Source of the DNA: Trichinella spiralis
Taxonomy: Eukaryota; Nematoda; Enoplea; Trichinellida; Trichinellidae
Direction of reading: 5' to 3'
Length of the DNA: 29,667 nt
NCBI GenBank assembly: GCA_000181795.3
Contig: CM012954.1
Span: forward strand, 5,423,689 to 5,453,355
This document shows, one piece after another, positions 1 to 12,147 of the stretch. The first letter of the stretch is position 1; every line of letters starts with the position of its first letter. The position numbers and the translations under genes are program-made. The notes under the pieces were generated by a model, which was not told where the DNA came from, did not search any database, and saw nothing but the letters and a program-made list of their open reading frames with translations.

Positions 1-340
1 GTGGATTCTCACTACACATAATCTCGTTTCAGGTACATTCAAATTGATTAATGATTTGCTTCTTCATAAATGGTACCTAAATCGTACCGCCACTGAATGA
101 AGAGACAATTAATTATTCTCGTGTGACTATAAATTAAAATCATTGAAAAAATTGAATGTTATGTGCACTACATCTGATTGAAATTCCACCACTTTGAATC
201 TCCGAATGCTCTAAATGCTCGTAGCTGTTTCCAGTAAATCTCAATTATACATACCGTAACCTGTTAACTATTGCCCATCTACAAGTTCTTTACCTAACTT
301 CCTCCTGTACCATACCTACCTTACCCTGGTCCCTACGTTC

Positions 341-460
341 CTTCACCCTTGTACTTACCTTGATCTTGTACCCAACTTACCTTCTCACTTATACTTACCT
401 TCCTCTTGTACACAACTTACCTTCTCACTTATACTTACCTTCCTCTTGTACACAACTTAC
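341..460. repeat. 40-bp minisatellite, three copies
   Basis: Three head-to-tail 40-bp units lie at 341-380, 381-420 and 421-460. The last two are identical, and the first differs from them at six positions. More diverged related sequence continues to the left to about 290 and to the right to about 475. Read on the minus strand, each unit contains GTAAG-type sequences that look like 5' splice donors. Confidence 0.85.
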
Positions 461-1484
461 CGAACTTACCTTTACATTTACGAGCTTCACATTTTCCTAT
501 AATGTCTGCTTAGACTTATTTTTAAACATTCCGTTATAGGCAACAAGGCTAAGTAAACAGCCATGTTGCCTTCAACTGAATGTCGGAATCTGGATCTAAA
601 CTATTCTTGCCTAAACGTACCTGAAAAATTGAAGCAAACTTTACAATTAACGTACGCAGCATGCAAAAGTCAAATGCTTACTGATCTGCTTCTGACTGAC
701 GGAGCATCAACTGATGGCAGGCCTTCGCCCTGTGTAAAGTGTAAAATTTTAAAACAACCGCATGTTCAATTACGTATAGTTACGAAAGAATGCAGAATGC
801 ATAGTTATCTAAAATTTGAACTAACTTATTTGCAAAGTGTTGTAAAATGTAAAAGCATGTTAAATAAAACTGATACAAAACAGCCACATCATAAAAATTG
901 AAGACGAATAAGAGTGCATCGTTGTTCCTTATTTAATAAGTATACAAATATGCAAAAAAATTACTTCTTACATTTGCTGGTTATTCAGTTGCAGCTGCAG
1001 GCAAAAACGTTCAATTAAACATTCTTAGTCTGTGATAAGCCACACGGCATTGTGACCACTCTCACTCAAAATAAACAGAACGGCTACTTACTAATTTGTC
1101 AATCACTTTCGAACCGCACTGATGGCAACTCACACTACCAAATTTATAGAATACACACGGACACCAGCGCAAATGAACTGTATTCACGATCTGCTGTTAT
1201 TACAAAGCATTTAATTAACAAACTTACAATAACTAACAATTATACAAACTTACAATAAAGGAAACCACACCGATTATCATTATCATATTACTGGGTAATG
1301 CCAGTACACCAACTTCAACTGACGCAGAGCGCGATTAGTATGAAAACATATCTTGTTGATGTGGATGATGCATTGCATTCCTATAATGGACAAAAGCTAT
1401 ACGTACGTATTTTTGTGATAGCACATTTAAACGCATTGATATAAACTTGACATACCATGTTGGCCAGAGCGACAGGAATTAGAA

Positions 1485-2140
1485 AACGGTTCAATTATGA
1501 TGACGTAGGCTAATTCAATAAAACATTAGATTACAAAATTTCTGATAAATAGTGTTATATAAACAGAATATACTTTCCCTTCACTCTTACCAGATATTGC
1601 ATTGCAGGAAATATAGTTGTACACCTAAAAAGCAACATTTCCAATGTAATACTGAAACTTCAAACTTACTAACGTCAAACATAATCAATCTACGTTATTA
1701 CTTACATGATGCCATGGCTAGGATTAAAGTGATGTGGAATTGATGACGTAGCCAACATACAATCTGTACCCGAAAATCAAAATGATGACAAACAAACAGC
1801 AGTGCAAAATTTTGATGCACAGTTACCACATACAGATACTTTTCATAATCAGGTTATTACATTACATGAATAATGAAAGTTGAAATTTTCTGAAAAGTAA
1901 TTAATAAAGTGTTATATAAATTGAAACAACTTATGTATCTCAAACATCTGAAAAACTGTATTTCCAATAAAATTTCATATCTTGAAGTTATTCAAATCAA
2001 GGCCACCTAATCTAGAATAATATCTACATGTTTTAATTGTGCGCTGCAGTTAAGATTCAAGTGATGTGGAGTTGAAGGCGTAGCAAATCTACAATCTAAA
2101 TTTCACACGATAATTTCAAAAAGCCGTGCAAAATTATAAT
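1485..2140. repeat. Degenerate tandem duplication
   Basis: Blocks recur in the same order. A block reading GTGATGTGGAATTGATGACG near 1729 has a diverged copy near 2061, and a shorter relative lies near 1498. A block containing AGTGTTATATAAA occurs near 1550 and 1908. A block containing GTGCAAAATT followed by CAGTTACCA or TAGTTACCA occurs near 1803 and 2126. Spacing between copies is about 320-360 bp with indels. Differences are not concentrated at third codon positions in any frame, so this looks like an old non-coding duplication rather than a repeated exon. Confidence 0.6.
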
Positions 2141-5100
2141 AATGCATAGTTACCATAATCACTTACTTTTCAGAATCTCTTTGTTTGTTTGTCTCTATTT
2201 GATCATTGATATGAATATAAATTCTGAAAGTAAATTATTAATGCCGTCATTTAAAACTAAAAAACAGAAATGCGAACTTCTTCGTCTTCAACATTTGATG
2301 GATCTGAAAGTTAGCAATAACAACACGAGAAAAAGACCTGTCAGTTTCCATTCACCAAATTAGTAAAGTAACATGCATAGCATACCACCACCAAAATATC
2401 AAATCCAACTTACCACTATTTCCTTGTTCGTTTTGAAGAGCGGGAATATAGTTGACAAAGCGCCTGACGGACAGCAATCCAGTGAACAGAATAACCTAAA
2501 GTAATCAAAGTACTATGATTAAACGTACAATATGTAAATTATGCAAATGACTATTTACTTTGCCTCCGGAAGAACAACCTAATTCACCATCAGTAATAGC
2601 GCAGTGCAATGAATTTTATGAACAACGTTACTAAACGAGACGATGAAATTTATTACGTTTTTATTTACACACTTCACATTAATACGCAATATTGCAGTAT
2701 TACGTAACAGAGCATTATTATGCAAATTTATTTTAATAAAATTAGCTGAAACGAAAATTTATTAACGTAAAGCATTACAAATTACTAAAAATAACTGAAA
2801 ATGCTTCTATTGCGTTGATAGAATTTAGCTGCTTGAAAGTAGGAGGTGATACAATAATATTTTGCCAATATTTTCTTGAAATCAAAATTATATGGATAAT
2901 AAAAAAATGATTTCAGCTGAAAATAGCTCGAAAAATAATTTATCTCAGCGCAGAATTTCATGAGTGATGCATCGTAGGCAGTGTGATGGCAAACAGTTAT
3001 GCCAGTGGCTATGCTGCTTGCCAGCTCAATTCAACTTTCCGCTTTCATATGGTAACTTATTACAAGACTGTTAACTTTGTTGAGCGCTGAGTTAACACAG
3101 CTTTATGCAATTAGAGACATACTTACTCAAAAAAACTGAGTAACGCAACGTTTCAAACTTAGGCACGATTTCATGATATCACATATATATATCACTATAT
3201 TATATCAAATGATAGTAGTTTATATATCAGATCACATCAGCTAAGCGCAGTTCATTCAGCTCGAAATTGTGGGGAGGGGTAGGTAGAATTTTCAATTGGA
3301 AAGCAAGGCGGGACAACAAAAGAGGAAGGAAGGAGGGAGAACTTGCAGGATGGAGGGGGTGAAAGTTGTCAGAATGTGAATCACATTCTTTTACTCAACT
3401 TTCACAGAAAACAATCAGGCGTTCCTTCATTTATCAATAATGACAACATTAATGGAGATATTGAGTTATTTTCTCAATGATAAAAAACAGTGGGATCTAT
3501 AAGTCTGTGCTATTGGCAATACAATGGCATCATAGGGTCTTAAGGATGAACTGAACGTTAGTGCCATTCTGAAAGTTTCAAGAATGGTGGTTAAAACTGT
3601 GTTTTCTAGCTAATGGCAACTTTCCCATGTCATGCTGAAACAATTCTGTTCGCAAATTGATCAGTTTAGAGCATTTAGGGGTGTGATTTCTCTATCCCGG
3701 TGACAGACAGTTCCATTAAACCGTTGGCCAAGTATTTTACCTCAGCAGTAAATATCACAGAAGGGATTATGGATAATGTGTGAGTGGTTCAACGACTATG
3801 TCAATACTATTTTACAAATGCATTTGTAAGGACTATTGAGAATTATAGATCTATATATATATCATTACTACTATATATTATGGCTGGAGATTGTCGTGTC
3901 TGTAATAAAGTATTGATTATTAATTGAACATCATTACAGAAAAAAGCGCGTTAGGTTACATCCTAAAAATTAAACTTAAACAATTACAGCAAGATGTAAA
4001 AGCGGGTATGCTTAGCGAATTGTGGGAAAAGACGGAACGAAAACAAAGTATAAAAAAACAGCAAGTATGTAAAAATTCATACCTGTTAGTAGGACTGCCT
4101 GAGCCATACATTTTTCCAACTGAGTTTCATGATTCATCATATATTCAGTTTCACAATATCAACGTATTTGTTGAAGTGAAGCACCAAATTGACCAAATAA
4201 CGCAATGCAGTGAGTAATTAGAACGTTCCTCAGCAACGAATAATTAAATAATAGTGCAGTTCTCTCAATAAACAGAAATTTATATGAGGAAAATTACTTC
4301 CGGGTTTGAATGGCACAAAGTGCACGTAGCAGAATGCCATCGGCAATGTTCACCTTCATATTAGCATAAACATACTCCGCTGACCTAGAAATGCATGTAT
4401 GCTTTGAAAACGTGAGGTAATGTAATGGGCTAACAACAAAGACTATAATAATTGCGCAACAGTAACAAAATCCTGAATACGTTACAGATGAAAGTCTCTA
4501 TCTATCTCAAAAAATATTATGACGTAATTGAAAGAAGCATAAAAAACCGTAACTTAAATGAAACTGAACGGCAACGTTAATCGTGCGTAAATTAAACAAC
4601 AATCAACTATTAGTGTATGAACGCTGCCTAAGCATGTAATAATAGTCAACAGGATAATAATACTTTGCAATGAATACCATTTTCAACAGAATTAACTCAT
4701 TAATTTCAAAGAACCGATTCCTTAGTTATAATTTAGCAGTTATATATTCAGTATCTATTTCCAGCAATATTACAATGTCATTCAATAAAAAAACTGTAAC
4801 TTACAAAAATAGTCAACTTCCCATCATTTGGAGATACATTTTTTGAAGAGTTGCATAATAAATAGGATTGGCCATACTGAATATAAATGAAGATGATAGT
4901 TAGACTTCCTTTGAGGACGTCTTTTATTCTCACGTTGCAAAACACCATCTAACTAAAAATATTTCAAATCAACCTCAAAACAAAATTTAGAATTTATGAA
5001 TTGATGTAACATCAAAGTATACACAACATGATCATCGATGAGTTATACTTGATAATTAATATTTGATTTTCTTTTCGTAAATGAAAATTTCCATGAAAAT

Positions 5101-5344
5101 TGTGCTAAACATGTTGTATGCTTACTTTGTGTTATACTCAGAAAACAATCTCCGCGACCGTTGATGAATAATCGTTCAAACAACAGGATATGAGATAGAA
5201 CTTTCCAATATTAACGATAATATTGCTCCGCACATCTAGAAGCAATTGGATAGCCCAAATAAGGTAAATTAAATAAAGTTATTAATTTACTTTCAAAGCA
5301 AATGTTAGGTGAATTATTTCATCACTGCTAGGTGCGTCTCGCTA

Positions 5345-5435
5345 GCATGCAAATTTTCATGCGTGCATTGCCTTACCGTTTGTTTGCTTAGCAACTATAG
5401 CTCGCCATAAGCGTCGGCTTCTAATCTATAAAAAA
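5345..5435 (+). promoter_or_regulatory. Promoter-like cluster (octamer, X-box-like, TATA)
   Basis: Within 90 bp there is an octamer ATGCAAAT (5347-5354) inside a small inverted repeat (GCATG at 5345-5349, CATGC at 5358-5362). An imperfect palindrome GTTTGCTTAGCAAC (5382-5395) matches the RFX X-box consensus except at one position. A TATA-like TATAAAAAA follows at 5427-5435. The patch is less AT-rich than its surroundings. No convincing plus-strand gene follows, so what it drives, if anything, is unknown. Confidence 0.2.
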
Positions 5436-6271
5436 GCTTCATTAGATATTTCCATTTTTCAGCAAACCAATGATATACATTTATATATATGGTGAGCACA
5501 AATAAACTATTACTGATTTATCATTGTCGACGTAGACGGCAACCTTCCAGAGCTTTGATATTTTTATTTTATGAAAATTCTGGACTGCAACAAGAAACAA
5601 CAAAAATAGCTTACTTTATATTTTTCAGCACTGCTGGGCAAAATGTGTTCATCCCATTGATGAATTAGATTCATCAAAAGCAGTTTAATGATGATTAAAG
5701 GAAAATATTAAAAGAGAAACCTTCTCATAAACTTCTAAGAAACGGCAATATTTTTTAAAATATTTTTTATTTTAAAAATATTTCCAAATAATATGAAATT
5801 GTCAACTTTGCAATATCTATATTATAGCAGAAAGAAAGAAGGTTAAGTAGAAAGTTCTAATTTGAAAGTAGTAGTGGTAGACGTGAAGCCATACAGCATA
5901 CAGAAAACTAACTGAAAACTAGAAAAAGAAATAAGAACTGCACAATTAGAAAGTAGAAGTCAACGAACTCAGTTTTGTTCATGTCGGATAATTGAAAAAA
6001 ATGAAATCGCATATTTAAGAATGAGAAAGAAAAAAACACGAACAAACGAACACATAAAAAGTATAACAGTTCACGCAAATGATCTATAATTAGAAAATTA
6101 GTAACGTGGTGAATTTCTAAAGCAAAAAGAACCAACTACTACAATTGGCATAAGAATCGAAGCATGGAAAGAGATGGTGCAGAGAAGCAAAAAGAAAAAA
6201 TTTAAATCAACGTTGTCTGTACTATTTATACAAGCAGAAATGATAAACAATACATTTCTAGGCTATGCAGA

Positions 6272-9200
6272 TCATAATACATCAATAACTACAAGTTGAG
6301 CTTCTGAACATTGTCCACCCGAATGAGCGCATTCTGGAGGCGTTTGGACCGAGATCACATCAGCTCTATCTTGGCAATGGGTTCGATTATAGTACAAAGC
6401 CAATATGAGAAAACTGAGTGCGGTGAATTGACCAAAAGCAGCAAAAGCTAAAAACAAATCGGCCAACAATTTGCTGTTATAAATAATACATCGCCCGTCG
6501 TCTTCGCCAGTGGAATACCGCGTTAGGCAAGAAATGTCAAACATCCAGCCAAAAATTGCCGGCGCCGGAATAGTTCCTACAACGAAACTTACATTTCTTA
6601 TGCATAATATAGAAATGTTTTCAAATATATTTTCAAAGAAAATAAAGCTTTTGAAAAACATGAGAACAACAGCAAGACTTATTTTATGATTCATATATTT
6701 AAAATAAATATTCAAAAAAACACTTCATTATGAAACCCCATTTGAACAAAAAATACGTTTGTGTTCAATCAACAACATACCAATGCATCGAATTAATATC
6801 CACTGAATACCAAGTGCAAATGAACGATCGTCATAATCGACAGACCTGAAAGATGAATTTACAATTACAATACCTGCTGATAGAAGATGCAACAACAACA
6901 ACATAACAATTTGAATAATATATTTTTGATTTCTCTAAAATTAATAAATCATTTTACCTCAGGACGACAGAAAGTGCCGGTACACCAACGGAAAAAGTGA
7001 CAAAACACATCGGAGCGAACAGAAAGAGAAAAATGGACAACGACGAGCAACTCGATTCACACCAACCCACTGACACTGCACCGTCGTCCACGCACGTACA
7101 ATTTGAATATACCTGACAAAAAATGGATGATATGATTTGAAATTTCATTCGAAATATATATATATCACTTTCTTGGTGCGTTGATATTTTTCTGGACAAC
7201 CGGCGTAACATGTACTGAAAAATACCGACATGACGTTCTGCACACGGCCGCAAACCGGGTGATATTCATTCACTGAACAAGAACAATGATCGTTGCAAGC
7301 CTGTCCAAAGCCAACATCCATCAGCACACTATCAGTGGTTCTGCACAAGTGCATATGAAAAATCGAATATTAAAAAGTCACGATTCACAAAGCAACAGCA
7401 CATCTCGCTTGCCTGTTATTAAATAGTGTCGGATAGCTGGCTTGGATGTTCATAAATTTCGACGGTTCGCAGTATACGAAGAACATCGGCGAAAGAACCA
7501 AGCCGCTCAACTCCATAAGAATGCAATACTTCAACGTTTTGTCACGAGTCAAGCGAAACTGCTTGACCACATAACCGCTGAAAAGTGTACCAGCGCCAGC
7601 GAACGGTACCATGATGCATCCGATTATCAAATTCGCCTTGCTGCTCCCAACGTTGAACTGACGTTCGAGATATTTCGCCATAAAACCGCTGAATCCGCTG
7701 ATCAGCAAACCGGCAATCGACGCGGCCAGCGTGATGCACATATAGCAAGGATTCGAGATCAATTTCCAACAGGCGGCAGGAATGTGCTTCACATCGTCTG
7801 TGATTCGTCTCATTATCGACGACGGTTCCACTTGTACCGCTTCTTCGATCACAGTCACACTGTCGTGATGTTCCAATACTGTACTTCTTACATTGTCGCC
7901 GGTCTTTTTCAAACAAGTAATCTCAACCGATATATCTTTGCTCGTTTCTGGAAAACATGGTGCATCAGACTGGCAACGTCTTTCTTGTGAACGATGCTGC
8001 TGCCAATTCAAAGCATCTTAAAATGCATACAATCAAAACAAAAATAACAAAACAACCTTCTAGTATTAAAATATATTCCTTTTTTCATTAACATTCCAAT
8101 ATTTCGGTTAAACTTGAATCACTTCATCCTACTGTATGTAATTGATTATCATGTTTATCAAATGGAATCGCCTGCAAAATAAATTCAATTTTCATAACAA
8201 CAACAACTGTGCTGATCAGAGAATATGTCAACAACAATTTCGCTTATGAAAATATTCATTCGTTTTCACATAATATAAATAATAATAGAAAAGAAGAAGA
8301 AATTCAATAAAACAACCTATTAAAAAAAATAAAACATTACTTTTCTTCTCAAATTTAAAATTATTCTAGTGAATTAGTCAATTTTACAAAATAATAATCT
8401 CTCACCCCATTTCAGCTGCATTTTTCACAAATAAAAAAATGCGATCGTGCAAAATGGATACTATTTCTATCAATTCTAAACAAAATACAATCAGACATTA
8501 TTCAATCACTTTTTGAAAATTTATGCTTCTATATATACATATACTTTACATTTCTACAGTCGCAGATGCAGATGAATAAATAAAAAAAATTAGCAAAATT
8601 AAATGCAAATTAAAAATTAAAAAAAAACAATCTACATCCATCAATTCACAGTCATCACTTCCAGCCTCTGATGATATTATTTACTAAATGTATGCATATG
8701 CAACTTGATCGATGGCAAAATTGAAGTAGCAGAAGAAAATGCGAATCAATAAAAATGTCCCATAAGAGAGCGGAGAACTGGCGTCAAACAAATATGCTCA
8801 TTTGACAATAACAGTTTTTAACTGATTCAATAATATAATATTAAACTTACTTTTCAAAGTGCGTGGAAAGCTCAAAATTGGAATTACAGCTATTAGCGAC
8901 AGCATACTGGCAATCTGAAAACCAACCCACCAAGCTCCAACCCATTCCGGATCTGTTTCATCCACTTCACTAGGACTAAAAAATACAAAAAAAATAATGG
9001 TAAAATCTGGTCGAAAAAAATGAAAATAAAAAATAATTACCTAATGCCATCATGCTGAGAGAACAAAAAATCCGAATGCACTCGTAGAAATGCTGAAGAC
9101 AAAAAGAATCCGGCTGCGGGACCAATAATAACGCAAGTGTAAAATATAGCTAAACAAGAAAAACAACAATACAGTCATAATTGATGGCGAACAAGAACAT

Positions 9201-10341
9201 GTTCTGAATTCTTCTTCAAAACTACCAATATAAAATGATGACATTACAGGCTTCACATTCTCATCTATGTAGCTGACGCCAAGCGTGAAAAGAGGCGTCG
9301 AACCAATGCCGTGCAAAAGATGAGCGAGGCCAAACATTAATTCATAACGATAATTGTTGCTTCGATTCATCCAATTTGCACCAAAACTAGAAACATCATA
9401 CAATCGTCTATCAATGAAAAAAGCGGTGACCATATTCTGATTGCGTGCAGTGTAATTGTCCGCATCCAATTCTAGTCGTGATCTGTAAGCATAGTTTGAT
9501 ACATTGCAGAAACCAATTTCTAATTTTCGCTCTGAATAGCTGTAAGGCTGTTCAGCTATGATATGTGGCAATGAAAAAAGAAGCGAACCAATGCTCATGC
9601 AAAGCAAGCCAAAACCAAGAAATAACGGCTTGGAGTGTCTGCCTCCAAAGTAAGACACCGGAATACAACAGAATGCATACGCGATGTCATACCACTGCAT
9701 GATACGGCCCAAAGATGAAGAGCGAAAATTGAACCGACGTTCCAAAGTGCTGAGCACAGACGGAACTAAACCACTGACTACCATCCCCTTATAAAGAAAA
9801 ACAAAAAAATAACATGTTCAACTATGCAAAACTATTTAATTTTTAAATCATTCTGCAAAATATATAATAATATATGAAAACAAAAATACATGTCGGTTGC
9901 TTTCGAAAAACAAAATAAAGCATGCGCTTACGTCCGATTTGCCTGACGGCAGACTGAAACGTAAACAACACCGAGCTATTTTTAACCATTGATTAAGATG
10001 CGCATTTTTCACAAATTTTATTGTTGTCAATTTGTTGTAAAAAATATAGAAGAACCATTTACCTGCACGGTGCAATACCAACATATCCAAAATAGCATCC
10101 ATTTTTCCGGAGAAACCCGCTTCAAGCAATTGAAAATTCCACCAGGGGTGTAGTCAAGGTGAGCCAGGCAAATATTGGAAGATTTACGACGTTTCTCTAT
10201 TTCAAATTGCTTTTCACACGAAATACCCGATATATCGTTTGGCGAACGTTTGAAAACAAATTCTGCAGATGTAGAACACTTTTTTGAAAATTGTCTGTTT
10301 GTGCTTGTAGTTGCCTCTTCAGAAAAATCTCTTCTTTCCAT
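6272..10341 (-). CDS. Organic anion transporting polypeptide (OATP/SLCO family), 791 aa
   Basis: Predicted plasma-membrane transporter for sodium-independent uptake of amphipathic organic anions (family knowledge; the substrate here is unknown). Nine exons join in phase: 10063-10341, 9226-9787, 9041-9149, 8851-8975, 7413-8016, 7169-7340, 6958-7112, 6781-6845, 6272-6576. Exon 1 leads into the first membrane segment (KWMLFWICWYCTVQ|GMVVSG). The OATP signature appears as DPEWVGAWWVGF at about 325-336. The large extracellular loop carries a Kazal-like cysteine set (C575, C579, C581, C590, C604, C608, C622, C624, C635, C639) with potential N-glycosylation sites. The family motif RSFALGIQW and GTIPAP follow before the last helix. 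Length is normal for animal OATPs. The start is the first ATG after an in-frame TAG about 75 nt upstream. Intron 5 begins with GC instead of GT. A variant poly(A) signal TATAAA lies 42 nt past the stop. Confidence 0.95.
8017..8850 (-). other. Large OATP intron 4 (834 bp)
   Basis: This is the longest intron of the transporter gene. The donor GTAAGTTTAA follows the exon ending SFPRTLK, and the acceptor TTTTAAG restores frame (A|AT, Asn359). It is AT-rich, with no open frame, RNA gene or repeat that I can see. Confidence 0.8.
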
Positions 10342-11137
10342 CAGTGAGACAATTATGCAAGACAGTAAACAGCAAGCGCAAAAGGAAAGGAAGAAAAACT
10401 ACCCTAACCCGTCATCAATGTCAAGCACTCGTCGCTAAATGTAATTCACCGGATTTACATAGCAGAGCACTTTCTTCCGATGATTAAAACATCAAATCAA
10501 AAATTAATTGACCAAAATATATTGTTTCCATCACAGCATCCACTGCTAGTGCTGATAATATTAGCATACAAATACGGTACAAAATAAAGATATGCAAGTT
10601 CAACATTACAGTAACAATAAAACTGGTATTTATAATATTCATGACATTCAATTTGAGCACCAGAATTAAATACTAATAACATGTTATTTTATTCAAAATA
10701 GATAAAAACAAATAAAACATACTCGATGAAATGAATTTTAAAATTTAATTTGCAATTACTACTCAATTAATGCAGTTCAGCTATCGGCAATTTGAAGCAA
10801 AAAATATTTACATTATTGTGCAAAAATATTTATCGAATGAAACAGAACAGGAGAAATGAACTTCAGCATAAACTTGAAAACTTGAAATTTGTGAAAACTG
10901 GTTAGTTTAAACACGTTTACTGCAAAATCAAAAGTTATTCAACAACATCAACTAACGCAAACAATTTGACTCTATAGCAATAACTTCAGTTATAATTAGC
11001 ATTATTTAAAAGTTTGATTTAATTATATAGAACAGAACTTAAATATATTATTTGGAAAGTGTATATTATCTGGGTTTTAAAATGTCATTTTGGTTCAATC
11101 TGCGATTATCAAATAAGCGGCAAACTTTAGCCATCAG

Positions 11138-11140
<3 letters not shown>

Positions 11141-11170
<30 letters not shown>
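11141..11170. repeat. (CA)15 microsatellite
   Basis: Fifteen uninterrupted CA units, followed by an imperfect ACAC/ATAT tail. It lies in the spacer downstream of PNUTS. Confidence 0.95.
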
Positions 11171-11171
<1 letters not shown>

Positions 11172-11955
11172 CACATATATATACATATAAAAATATGTGA
11201 GCGTTCATGTATATACATGCTATGTAGCATTAACGCTCGAAATTCACAAAAGTTCTTTTTGCCATAAAGTAGGTTTATTATCACTTAGTCCTGCAAACAA
11301 GTACAAGAAAGCGCCAAAAGTAAACAACAAAAATAAACCCATTGAAAGACTGAAATTTTAATCAATGTACAATTTTGGAGAAACTGAAAATAACAACCAT
11401 GCATACATTCATATGTACAAAAATTAACTGATACTGAGATGCATGTTAGAAAAAATTGAAAGAACACACCAAAAGCATATGGTTGAAAAAGCGAATTTTT
11501 CCGTTCAATTCCGAGTGAAACGAAGAACTTTTGTACTACAGAGGCAGTGCAAATCAAATAAAAAAGAAAATAATGAAATCCAGAAGCGTTCTGCATTGAA
11601 TTTCAACTAGAAATGCACTGCTGACATCTATCTCTATTGACAAGCTCATTTTGGAACATTAATTACAAATCGCAAACATTACAACTTTAAACAGATTAAT
11701 TCACGCAAAGTATTGCGGAAAAAGCACAGTTAACGAAAAAAATATGCATTTGTTAACAGTCTGGACCGGAGCCCAGGTAAAATGTGTTGTAGTAGTGAAA
11801 CAACCTGCTTTACATCATTACTGTTTCCGCTAACAAAACTCTTTACACCATCCGGCAGATTCAGCGATTTCAGTAAAGCCAAAATCAAATCAACTAGCAA
11901 TGAAAATAAATAATCGATATATCTGTCTTTGACTTAGAATTTTTCTCAAACTGCG

Positions 11956-11961
11956 TTTATT
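11956..11961 (-). terminator. Candidate PNUTS poly(A) signal
   Basis: Canonical AATAAA on the minus strand (TTTATT on plus), 186 nt downstream of the PNUTS stop codon. It is the first canonical hexamer after the stop, so cleavage is expected near 11935-11945. Confidence 0.5.
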
Positions 11962-12147
11962 CACCAACGGAGGTGAGTTTACCTTTTTTTTTCTTCAAAG
12001 TACATAACATATAATACAAATATAACAACAAAATGTGACATATATGTGTATGTTCAAATATAAAGACACCGGGATGTTGTCGAAACAAAAATTGCAGATG
12101 AACACGAATTTGTATAACAATCGTAATGCATGAAAACGATTATTATT

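Larger units (their letters stand above)
1..6271. other. Gene-poor left flank
   Basis: No gene is recognised in this stretch, which lies beyond the 3' end of the OATP gene. It is strongly AT-rich. Plus-strand open frames at 563-901 (112 aa) and 3924-4217 (97 aa) show no domain or motif I know and no convincing splice context. Distinct items inside it are a 40-bp minisatellite (341-460), a degenerate tandem duplication (about 1485-2140), a purine-rich patch (about 3270-3370), a possible eroded DNA transposon (about 3205-3880) and a promoter-like cluster (5345-5435). Three short minus-strand segments with good splice borders (682-729, 1092-1190, 2414-2495) could be exons of an unrecognised gene running off the left edge; this is speculative. 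Confidence 0.6.
10342..12147. other. Spacer between OATP 5' end and PNUTS 3' end
   Basis: AT-rich sequence with no supported gene; open frames here are short and low-complexity. The right part (about 11940-12147) is the probable PNUTS 3' untranslated region. It also holds a (CA)15 tract. The 5' flank and promoter of the transporter should lie in 10342-10700, but I see no clear TATA box or trans-splice acceptor close to its ATG. Confidence 0.6.

Noticed and set aside
563-901. 112-codon plus-strand open frame
   Set aside because: No recognisable domain, low-complexity AT-rich codon use, no splice or promoter context; probably chance.
1736-2105. Duplicated block as a pair of mutually exclusive exons on the minus strand
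   Set aside because: Copies share acceptor-like ends, but differences change amino acids freely and the two end in different phases.
2792-3030. About 80 open minus-strand codons starting IELASSIATG
   Set aside because: Aromatic/Lys-rich, typical of chance frames in AT-rich DNA; no start codon near its beginning and no homology recognised.
3924-4217. 97-codon plus-strand open frame
   Set aside because: No family resemblance and no flanking gene structure; kept only as a note in the flank entry.
6954-7354. Overlapping minus-strand frames as separate small proteins
   Set aside because: They are OATP exons 6 and 7 read through their introns; the spliced Kazal-like loop explains both.
7442-7990. 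182-codon plus-strand frame
   Set aside because: Antisense shadow of OATP exon 5; no independent support.
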